Below the pieces are notes generated by a model. It searched no databases. It was not told the origin of the DNA and saw nothing but the letters and a program-made list of their open reading frames with translations. This document shows positions 52,954 to 61,300 of a stretch of DNA of 64,000 bases, in pieces. Every line of letters starts with the position of its first letter. Position 1 is the first letter of the stretch. The DNA is from Pseudomonas lurida (lineage in GTDB: Bacteria > Pseudomonadota > Gammaproteobacteria > Pseudomonadales > Pseudomonadaceae), in contig NZ_PDJB01000001.1 of NCBI RefSeq assembly GCF_002563895.1, forward strand, positions 4,199,501 through 4,263,500. The letters are read 5' to 3'. The position numbers and the translations under genes were made by a program.

Positions 52954-53465
52954 AAATGCACCTCGTTTTGGGAGTCGTGACACTCCTGATTTACTCCTTC
53001 ACTCATGCCGCCCTGGTTGTCGTAGAGGATGTTGGAGGTACTTCTGCTCTCCCCTACTACCGAACACTCAACCTGCCCTCTGACGACCAATCGGCCAAGC
53101 CCATGATCTTGCCGCCAGTGCGCATTGATCCATACAGCGAGGCTGATATGTTGCCGGTGAAGTCCGAGCATTTAAGCCCAGGCAAAGTCGAAAACCGCGT
53201 AAACAATGTCCCCGGGCTTGTGCCGTTATTTCTTGTGGGTGACGACTACCTCTCACGTCGCTGGTTAGCAGCCAGGGCGGATCTACTACATGAGATAAGT
53301 GCGGTCGGGTTAGTGGTGAACGTGCAGCACTTAGATGCACTGACAGAACTGCGTGAACTCGGTGCCGGACTTGAAATGGTGCCTGCGTCCGCAGATGACC
53401 TGGCCTTGCGAATGGGTGTGGAGCATTACCCAGTGCTGATCACTGCGACCGGCATAGAGCAGTAA
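52950..53465 (+). CDS. ICE protein of the PFL_4695 family (TIGR03765-like)
   Basis: A 171-residue protein with a signal peptide (MKMHLVLGVVTLLIYSFTHA). The mature part has GLVPLFLVGDDYLSRRWL and LRELGAGLEMVPASADDLALRMGVEHYPVLIT, the recognisable family blocks. ATG 52950 overlaps the stop of the transglycosylase by four bases (ATGA), which decides the start. It is a periplasmic component of the same operon; its role is not known. Confidence 0.82.
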   Translation: MKMHLVLGVVTLLIYSFTHAALVVVEDVGGTSALPYYRTLNLPSDDQSAKPMILPPVRIDPYSEADMLPVKSEHLSPGKVENRVNNVPGLVPLFLVGDDYLSRRWLAARADLLHEISAVGLVVNVQHLDALTELRELGAGLEMVPASADDLALRMGVEHYPVLITATGIEQ

Positions 53466-53467
53466 TC

Positions 53468-55636
53468 ATGACCCAGTCGCACACCATCGAAGCGTTACTC
53501 CGTCCTGCAGTCGAGTTGTACACCGTAACGGTGTGCGTGGTCGGTGCCTATCTAAGCCTGTTCGCACCATGGTCGCTGGCATTGACACCTTTGTTTGGGG
53601 TTGCCGCGGCAGTTTTCTTTCTGGGATTTGGCTGGATCCGCCTGCGCCAGGCACTGGTGGTTCTGCGCTATCGACGCAATATCCGCCGGTTGCCGCGCTA
53701 CGTGATGACCAGTAAAAACGTACCCGTCAGCAATCGGCGTCTGTTCATCGGTATTGGGTTCAAGTGGGAACAGCGTCATACACAGCGTCTGATGCAGACG
53801 TACAAACCAGAGTTTCGCCGGTACGTTGAGCCTACAGCCTTGTTCCAAGCTGTTCGTCACATGGAAGAGCGCATGGAGTACGCCAGCTTCCCACTTAACC
53901 TGGTCTCTAAAGTGACGTCGTGGGACAGCCCCCTGAATCCCGTGCGCCCTCTTCCGCCTGTGGGAGGTTCTACACGCCTGCATGGCGTCGAACCTATTGA
54001 GGTCGATGTGTCGCTACCTTTGGGCGAGCGAGTAGGCCATAGCTTGATCCTGGGCACTACCCGGGTCGGTAAGACTCGGCTGGCTGAGCTGTTTATCACC
54101 CAGGACATTCGCCGGGTGAAACGGGTGAACGGGTTACCTGAATTTGAACCCGTGATTGTCTTCGACCCAAAGGGAGATGCCGACCTACTAAAGCGCATGT
54201 ACATCGAAGCCAAACGTGCTGGCCGGGAGGGAGAGTTTTACGTATTCCATCTGGGCTGGCCGGACTTTTCCTCCAGGTATAACGCCGTGGGCCGCTTTGG
54301 GCGAATATCGGAAGTGGCGAGCAGGATTTCTGGGCAGTTATCAGGTGAAGGCAACAGTGCGGCGTTTCGTGAGTTCGCCTGGCGTTTCGTTAACATCATT
54401 GCTCGTGCACTGGTGGAGCTGGGTGTACGTCCGGACTACCTGAAGATTCAGCAGCACGTGATCAACATCGATGCGTTGTTTATCGAGTACAGCGGCTACT
54501 ACTTCGCCAAGCATGACCCTAAAGCGTGGGAGGTGATCGTCACCATTGAAGGGGCGCTAAACGAAAAAAACACACCATTCAACATGCGAGGTCGGCAAAA
54601 GCGTGTGACAGCCATAGACCAATACCTTTCGAAAACCAGGGTGGCTGATCCCGTAATGGACGGCCTGCGCTCGGCAGTGAGGTATGACAAAACCTACTTC
54701 GACAAGATCGTTGCGTCCCTCCTCCCCCTCCTGGAGAAACTGACCACCGGCCGCATGGCTGAGCTGATATCACCCAACTACACAGACTTGAATGACCCGC
54801 GGCCCATTTTTGATTGGATGCAGGTCATCCGTAAGCGCGCGATCGTGTATGTCGGTTTGGATGCTTTGTCTGACCCAGAGGTTGCCGCAGCCGTGGGCAA
54901 CTCGATGTTTTCAGACCTGGTCTCGGTGGCTGGTCACATCTACAAATTCGGAATTGATGATGGTCTGCCCGGTGCCACCTGCGATCAGAAGATCCCAATA
55001 AATCTGCACGCTGACGAGTTCAACGAGCTGATGGGTGACGAGTTCATCCCGATGATCAACAAGGGCGGCGGCGCCGGGATTCAGGTCAGCGCCTATACGC
55101 AAACCATTAGTGACATTGAGGCCAAGATTGGCAACCGCGCCAAAGCGGGCCAGGTGGTGGGCAACTTCAACAACCTGTTCATGTTGAGAGTACGCGAGAC
55201 GGCGACCGCTGAGCTGCTGACCAAACAGCTACCGAAGGTCGACGTGTACTCAACAACGCTGGTAAGCGGCGCTACAGACAGCTCAGATCCCTCTGGTAAC
55301 ACTGACTTCACAAGCAACACTCAAGATAGGGTCAGCTCTACCAGCGTGCCGCTAATTGAACCTGCTCACATCGTCAGCCTTCCCAAAGGACAGGCCTTCG
55401 CTCTGATCGAAGGAGGAAATCTTTGGAAGGTTCGCATGCCTCTGCCTGCTACAGATCCCGATGAGCTGATGCCCAAAGATTTAAGAGCCTTGGCCGAGAA
55501 TATGCGTAACAGTTACGTCGATGGCGGTGGCGAATGGTGGACCAGCAGCGGTACACGTAACCTGGATGAATCGCTGCCAGCAGGGCTGCAGGATGACGCT
55601 GTGGCGGCAATGGACCAAGAGACACCGCAAGTATGA
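53468..55636 (+). CDS. traD: Conjugative coupling protein TraD (SXT/TOL type, VirD4-like)
   Basis: A 722-residue coupling ATPase. Two N-terminal membrane segments (about 15-55) anchor it. The Walker A motif is LGTTRVGKTRL (195-205), the Walker B strand is VIVFDPKGDADLL (about 228-240), and an all-alpha region and GGAGIQVSAYTQT motif III follow. It brings the MobH-bound DNA to the secretion channel. It lies two bases after the PFL_4695-type gene and overlaps the next gene by four bases. Confidence 0.92.
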   Translation: MTQSHTIEALLRPAVELYTVTVCVVGAYLSLFAPWSLALTPLFGVAAAVFFLGFGWIRLRQALVVLRYRRNIRRLPRYVMTSKNVPVSNRRLFIGIGFKWEQRHTQRLMQTYKPEFRRYVEPTALFQAVRHMEERMEYASFPLNLVSKVTSWDSPLNPVRPLPPVGGSTRLHGVEPIEVDVSLPLGERVGHSLILGTTRVGKTRLAELFITQDIRRVKRVNGLPEFEPVIVFDPKGDADLLKRMYIEAKRAGREGEFYVFHLGWPDFSSRYNAVGRFGRISEVASRISGQLSGEGNSAAFREFAWRFVNIIARALVELGVRPDYLKIQQHVINIDALFIEYSGYYFAKHDPKAWEVIVTIEGALNEKNTPFNMRGRQKRVTAIDQYLSKTRVADPVMDGLRSAVRYDKTYFDKIVASLLPLLEKLTTGRMAELISPNYTDLNDPRPIFDWMQVIRKRAIVYVGLDALSDPEVAAAVGNSMFSDLVSVAGHIYKFGIDDGLPGATCDQKIPINLHADEFNELMGDEFIPMINKGGGAGIQVSAYTQTISDIEAKIGNRAKAGQVVGNFNNLFMLRVRETATAELLTKQLPKVDVYSTTLVSGATDSSDPSGNTDFTSNTQDRVSSTSVPLIEPAHIVSLPKGQAFALIEGGNLWKVRMPLPATDPDELMPKDLRALAENMRNSYVDGGGEWWTSSGTRNLDESLPAGLQDDAVAAMDQETPQV

Positions 55637-55893
55637 AACGGCCATCGCGCATAGAGCTGCGTTTTACAAATATCAGGGCAATGGCACCCTCCATAAGAGA
55701 GATCTCAGGAGAACTCCAGTTACTGCTGGGATGCGCCCAACTCGGTATCTATGATGGACACGCGCTTTTTGATCAGCTTCTGGAGAAAGGCCTAAAACCC
55801 CATTGGGCTAACCCTAGCAGCATACGGATAGAAGACCCCGTCGCAGGTCCCCTGCTCGTTTGTTTTGAACACCGATGCATGACCATTCACTGA
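55633..55893 (+). CDS. Small ICE protein between traD and the membrane protein gene
   Basis: An 86-residue soluble protein with charged N-terminus and the block LQLLLGCAQLGIYDGHALFDQLLEKGL, and a C-terminal Cys/His pair. ATG overlaps the traD stop (ATGA), which indicates translational coupling. I do not recognise the family. Confidence 0.65.
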   Translation: MKRPSRIELRFTNIRAMAPSIREISGELQLLLGCAQLGIYDGHALFDQLLEKGLKPHWANPSSIRIEDPVAGPLLVCFEHRCMTIH

Positions 55894-55906
55894 TCTAGGG
55901 AACGCC

Positions 55907-56656
55907 ATGGCAAGTGCGACCGAAACCGCCAAAAGCCAGCAGCAGTACCGTGAAAAAGGCTGGTGCAGCAAAGCTGTAAATCTACCATTCGCCTTACTCG
56001 GTATCCTGCTGATCTCGCTGTTTTTCAGCATTTTAACGGAGTGGATCGGGCTGTATTTCTTCTGGCCGGAGGAAGGATGGCATCACTCGCGGGACATGCT
56101 GAATAGCGAGCTCGAGTGGATATCCAAATCGTTCACCCAGAGCCTTTTGCTTCAAGACCCTGACCACACAGCACGCTGGATTGTTGGGTTCGTATACGAA
56201 TGGTGTTTTGAGAAAACGGGGTTGATTGAATGGATCAAGCATTCATCCGTACAAGCAAGGGTGAACAGCTCAAAGGGTGGAGACCTTCAGTACTACCTAG
56301 GATTAGCCTACGTTCAAATCGAGAACTACGGCCTGGCAGCGATTTATGCGGCACTGACCTATCTAGCGAGGCTCTTGATTCTGACGCTGACCATCCCCCT
56401 GTTTCTGGTGGCAGTGTTCACAGGCTTAGTGGATGGATTGGTACGTCGTGACCTTCGACGGTTCGGTGCCGGGCGAGAGTCGGGATTTGTCTATCACCGC
56501 GCCAAAATGCTGATTGTGCCTCTAATCGTTGCTCCCTGGATTATCTATCCCGCCCTTCCGATGACTATAAGCCCGATCTTGATACTGCTCCCTAATGCAG
56601 CTGCACTGGGATTTATCGTGACCATCTCCGCAGGAAGCTTCAAAAAATATCTCTGA
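55907..56656 (+). CDS. ICE membrane protein of the PFL_4697 family (TIGR03747-like)
   Basis: A 249-residue membrane protein with about four or five hydrophobic segments (LLGILLISLFFSILTEWIG; a second pair near 150-180; LIVAPWIIYPALPM). The family always lies next to traD in PFGI-type ICEs and probably helps coupling or entry exclusion. After it, the usual conjugation genes (VirB4-like ATPase and others) do not follow; the sequence turns into an IS66 remnant instead. Confidence 0.85.
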   Translation: MASATETAKSQQQYREKGWCSKAVNLPFALLGILLISLFFSILTEWIGLYFFWPEEGWHHSRDMLNSELEWISKSFTQSLLLQDPDHTARWIVGFVYEWCFEKTGLIEWIKHSSVQARVNSSKGGDLQYYLGLAYVQIENYGLAAIYAALTYLARLLILTLTIPLFLVAVFTGLVDGLVRRDLRRFGAGRESGFVYHRAKMLIVPLIVAPWIIYPALPMTISPILILLPNAAALGFIVTISAGSFKKYL

Positions 56657-56796
56657 GTGCAATCTCCTGCCCAGGACAAGAGTACATCAGCACGATGCAA
56701 TGCTTTCAAGCACCCCGACCTACGTTAGCCACAAGTGAGTGGCTCTCCTCGGCCAGTAGCGGATACGTCTAAACAACCACTTGTGACCTTTAGCGG

Positions 56797-56943
56797 CTAA
56801 TTGAAGTAGCAGCTTCGAGGGTTATAGTTCAAGTCGATCTGGTGCAGATTATCAGGTGGGATGAAAGGGTTGCTGCAGCCCGCGCCGTAACTGCACCAGA
56901 CCTGCTGTAAGACTGCTATGACCAGGCAAACGGCAGTCTTCAT
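56797..56943 (-). CDS. Possible small secreted Cys-rich protein
   Basis: A 48-residue frame, MKTAVCLVIAVLQQVWC followed by SYGAGCSNPF and a C-terminal SCYFN. It looks like a signal peptide or short lipoprotein and has a weak AAGGTG ribosome site. No family recognised. Confidence 0.35.
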   Translation of the reverse strand: MKTAVCLVIAVLQQVWCSYGAGCSNPFIPPDNLHQIDLNYNPRSCYFN

Positions 56944-57069
56944 TGATCTTGATCGCACCTTCTCAAAAATCCTCATTGATGGAGATGTTTCTGACGATAC
57001 AGACCTGAACGGTAGACACAGCTCAAAAGGAGAAGCCGTACCGGCGGACATGGGCGTCAATTCCTAGAC

Positions 57070-57393
57070 ACGTGGAACGGCAAGCTGGTCTGTAACGACT
57101 TCGCCGGCTATAAGACAAGCTTCGAGTTGGGCATCACTGAAATCGGCTGAATGGGCCCCGCGCGCCGCAAGTTCTTCGACCTGCACGTCGCGAATAAAAA
57201 GCCAGTTGGCGGAGCAGGTGCTTCAATCGATTGGCGGGCTGTACGAAGTCGAGCCACACTCCAAGGAAATGAGCCACGAAGACCATTGGCAATTGCGCTA
57301 GGAAACGGCGGTGCCCATAGCTGAAAACTGCATGAGTAGATGCTGGCCCAACGCGAACTCGTGCCCGAGGGATCTGCTACGGCCAAGGCCCTG
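57070..57393 (+). pseudogene. IS66-family transposase fragment
   Basis: Translation gives WNGKLVCNDFAGYKTSFELG, then ARRKFFDLHVANK, SIGGLYEVE, and MLAQRELVPEGSATAKAL, unmistakable IS66 TnpC, but in three frames. There are in-frame stops (TGA after TEIG, TAG after WQLR) and at least two frameshifts. Both ends of the gene are missing. It marks a former IS insertion at the end of the conjugation segment. Confidence 0.82.
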
Positions 57394-57561
57394 CAACGCA
57401 TACTGAACACCACCACGCGTTCCCGTGACCGTCACATTCGTTTCCCTGAGTCCCTTCGTATAATCTAAATCAATAGTATTACCAGCAGAGTCCGTAATGA
57501 ACCTGTGTGTATTTGGAGCGTTAGCAGTTGCTTTCGGACCAACCAAAGAGCCAAAAATCAC
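57391..57561 (-). pseudogene. Polymorphic-toxin remnant 2
   Basis: A frame starting GTG and reading NTHRFITDSAGNTIDLDYT and VTVTGTRGG, which I recognise as the usual linker before an HNH/WHH-type toxin domain of CdiA and Rhs proteins. The toxin domain itself is missing, cut by the IS66 fragment. Confidence 0.5.
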
Positions 57562-57872
57562 GAAGCTCTAACGACCCTGACCACGACCTCGGTATGCGTG
57601 TGCGGGTCGGAATGATATTCCGCAGGCTTACCTTGGTTCCCATACCCGTGGTTAGTGTAATCCGTTCTTTCAACCTGCCGGCCATACTGGTCGTACTCGA
57701 TCACAGATTCTTCCAGTTTCCCAGTCGCTGGGTTGTACCTCTCCCGTGTCACACTCCCTGTTCCAGGAGTCGTCTGAAACGGTTTCTTTCCGGTAAATAC
57801 CTCGCCTGGAAACGTTCCTTCATTTACAAAAACTTTCCCCCGCCCGTCGCAGCTGTATCTGCTACCTCTTTT
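57558..57872 (-). pseudogene. Orphan CdiA C-terminal toxin fragment
   Basis: About 100 codons open between stops with no start codon: RYSCDGRGKVFVNEGTF, then PATGKLEESVIEYDQYGRQV and YHSDPHTHTEVVVRV. The KVFVNEGTF and YDQYGR/HTH blocks resemble the ends of CDI and Rhs toxin domains. It follows the immunity gene directly, as displaced orphan toxin modules do. Confidence 0.65.
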
Positions 57873-57879
57873 TCACCAA

Positions 57880-58338
57880 CTAACTTTCGACAAAGTAAAC
57901 ATCAAAAGAGCATTCTAAATCCAAATCCGCCAGAGCTCTCATTTGCTCCGGCCAAAGCACAGGACCACTATGACCTAGCAAGGAAAACCACACACATTTC
58001 AACGTAATTTTAACTCCATCAATTTTTTGAACTGTTCTCAGCGATTCACGATGCGGAGAAATTTTTTCAACTATCCAGTCAATGTGCTCTCTAAGATCTT
58101 TTGACAATACATATCCTTCGGTAGAAAAAAACCAACCAGAGTTTTTTACCTCTCTTGTTAGCCCACGACTATTTGTAACTTTCTCACCAGCGACATTAAT
58201 TAATGTTGGCCGAACCTTCATGATATTAGTGATTTCATCGGGGTGCCTCTCCCCAGGGTAAATCATCAACCTTACATAGCACTCAGCACATGTTTCATAG
58301 TCCGACGAAACAGGAGTAATCCTAGAGTTTTTACTCAT
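57880..58338 (-). CDS. cdiI: CDI immunity protein (DUF4279-like)
   Basis: A 152-residue soluble protein. YVRLMIYPGERHPDEITNIM and SGWFFSTEGYVLSKDLREHI fit DUF4279, a family often found as immunity to polymorphic toxins. Its ATG overlaps the cdiA stop (ATGA), so the toxin and immunity proteins are made together, as in CDI loci. Specific toxin is that of the adjacent CdiA C-terminus. AT-richer than its neighbours, as usual for swapped cassettes. Confidence 0.78.
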   Translation of the reverse strand: MSKNSRITPVSSDYETCAECYVRLMIYPGERHPDEITNIMKVRPTLINVAGEKVTNSRGLTREVKNSGWFFSTEGYVLSKDLREHIDWIVEKISPHRESLRTVQKIDGVKITLKCVWFSLLGHSGPVLWPEQMRALADLDLECSFDVYFVES

Positions 58339-61300
58339 GGCAGATAATCTCTAATATTTCCAATAACCTCGCCAGCTTTACCTACATAATCCCCATTGTC
58401 TAGTATTCTGCCATGAAAATTATTAGGAAGCTTTCCAGCGTCAGCTTTTAATGCCTCAAGTGCTCTGCCCCATTCACGCGGAGCTAAACTTTCACCAAAA
58501 TGCTCATTCAGTGCGTTAGCTGTACTCTTATTGAGAGTATTACCCCCAGTTTGCAAAACATTCGGGACTCGCCCAGATGCACCTACACTGGAAGGAACAG
58601 GTAATGGAAGCCCTTCAGCATCAACCCACTTCCCATTTATTAGCTGATTGCCTTTTGCACCGGCTACTATCTCCTCTGCCGCAGCTCCTGCCCCCTCGGC
58701 GACTGCACCTCCAGCTTTCGCACCAATCTCTGACGCGCCACCCGCACCGGCCCTGGTCCCCGCTCCAGCTAATGCTTCACTTGAAGACTTACTGAACATC
58801 CCAGTGATTCTAGCTATGAACCCCTCGGCAGCCCCGCCCAGCGATTCAGGGACAAGCCCCATCAGGATGAATAACGATATTTCCGCTTTGAGCTTATCGA
58901 CGTCAGACGGCGTATTCTGCGGTGGCAAGCCATCGTCATTAAACTGATCGGTAGGGTCAAGGTGAAACCCCTGATCGTTGTACTTTTCCGCCGTTCCGCC
59001 AATCAGGCTACCTGTCGCCGGGTTCCCACCCGCGGCTCCCGCAGCAATCAAACCAATGATCTGCGCAGTTCCGATCTTCAACTGGCTCCCTGCGGCACTC
59101 AGGTCGGCCGCCTCAAAGCGTGAGCTGACATACTCCGCCAACAGGCCATTCGCAATAGGCGTCAGCCCTTGAGCCACACCACCAGCAATTGCTCCACTGG
59201 CAAAACTCTCTCCGCGAGCCTTGGCGATCAACCCACCCAATGCCGCATGCAAAACCAGCTTTTCAGCTATCTTGGGGGTAACATCCAGATTCGCCGCCAA
59301 GTCACCAATCTTCTTGTTCCCAATTGCGGCGCCTAGTTCAATGCCTTCACCAATGAACGCCTCTCCCAGATTAGAACCTAAGCTTCCGCCGGTAATGACC
59401 GTAGAAACACTGCCGTTGATGAGTGCATGAGTGCCACTTCTCAGGAGAGTATTGGCCCAGTTTTCCGGTTTGAGCATGCTTGAGGCATAGCCAGGATTCT
59501 GTATCGGCCCGCTGGAGGCAACTGTTGAGCCGCCATTAGTCGCTCCGCTCGCGTCGGAAAACCACTTGGTGTCTGCGTAGTTGATGAGACTCGCCGTCAC
59601 GCCCGCAACTGCAGCGTTTTTCAAGCTGCCCGCACTGAACGTTTCTTTCACCGCCAACCCAAGATTGCCCTTGTTATTGATGGTGCTCGTGGCAGCAGTA
59701 GTCCCCAGGCTTGTCGCTACGGCCAAATTGGCGCCCTGCAACCCGAAACCTGCTGGGCCCATGATGAACGACATCAAGATTGCGATCGCAATCTTCGCCC
59801 CTGCCCCCAACCCAGAAGACTCGTACTTGAAGCTATCGTGAATTTCCTTGACCTGGCGCCAATCGATGTCGCCACGCGCTTCTGCTTGCTTCATCCAGGC
59901 GAGATTTGGATCGGCTTGAACCATCGCATCAATGGTTTGACTTACGCTCTGCTGATCGACTTGTTTGATGTCGATTCGAACGCCTTCAACAGCCTTGATC
60001 ACCAATTTACCCTGAGCAATCAATGCACTTTGCCGCAGAGTCTCGTCTGTCTTTCCTTCGCCCTTCATCTTGTACCAAGCCAAGTCGCCCTTGCTCTTGG
60101 TATGGCTCTCGTCGTGATAGTCCTTCACACCTTCAAACACGATACGGCCACCGCTATCCAGCGTCAGGTCCTTACCGCTGTTCAGGCTTGCCACTTGATA
60201 ACGCTGATCGCCACCGCTTTTGAGTGTGAGATCGCCGCCCGTCTTTATTTCGCTTCCGACGTAAGTGCGCTGCGTCACCTCATCTCGTTTCGCCGCATTG
60301 CTCCCCCAACTGCCTTTTTTGGTCATGTCATAGAGGGAGTAGTCGCGGTTGAGCTCTGCCAACAAATTCATCTTATTCCCGGCAGCCAGATAGGCCTCAT
60401 TTCCGGCGTCGATCTTGCTGGAGACCATCGTCACATCATGTAGTGCAGCGACCTTTACATCACCCCCAGCCTCAATCGTTGTGCCCTGCTGCCGAGCATG
60501 GTCTTCTTCCTGATTGATTTTCTTGCCGCTACGTTTGTAGCGATACTCGCTCGACTCCTCGTTGGCAGCCGCGAGGAGGTTCACGTCGGTGCCTGATAAG
60601 TTGACGTCGCCGCCTGCTTTAACATGACTGGCAACCATCGTCAGTTCATTCGTTGCATTAACATCAAGATCTTCACCGACCTTGATCTCACTGGCGTGCT
60701 GCACCGTCTGGCTTTGTTCCCAGAAATGCCGCTTGTCCTGGCGCATCGACCCGGTTTCTTCGCGAGCCGCAGCGATAACAACATCGTTACCCGCACTCAA
60801 CGACGCGCTCTTGCCTGCCGTAATGGCCCCGCCCACGTTTAACAGGTCCCGCGCAGCATGCATCGTCAGGTTGTTTCCGGCTTCAATGCTCGCAGCGCTA
60901 TCCACAACAGCAGTCTTGGAGCTGAACCCTTTTCCACTGTTTTCAATCGTGGTGATGGTCCGGTCGTTGCGGATATCGCCGGTCAACGTGCTCAGGTCAA
61001 CATCCTTGCCTTTGAGGATGCCGCCTTGCATGTTCACCAGGTCCTTGCCCGCGACCAGCTTGAGCTTTTCACCAGCCTCGGCCAGCCTTGTATTCACCAG
61101 GTTATTACCCGCCGCTGCCGACAGGCTTTCACTGGCGCGCAAGGTCCCAGCGTTCTTCAAATCCGCACCGGCAATCAGCGTCACATCCTTGCCTTGAATC
61201 AGCGCGCCATCCGCCGTCAGGCGGTTATTCGCCTGGGCCATGTACAACACGGGCACCAACACGTGTTCACCATTGACCACCTGGTCTTCCATCCAGACGA

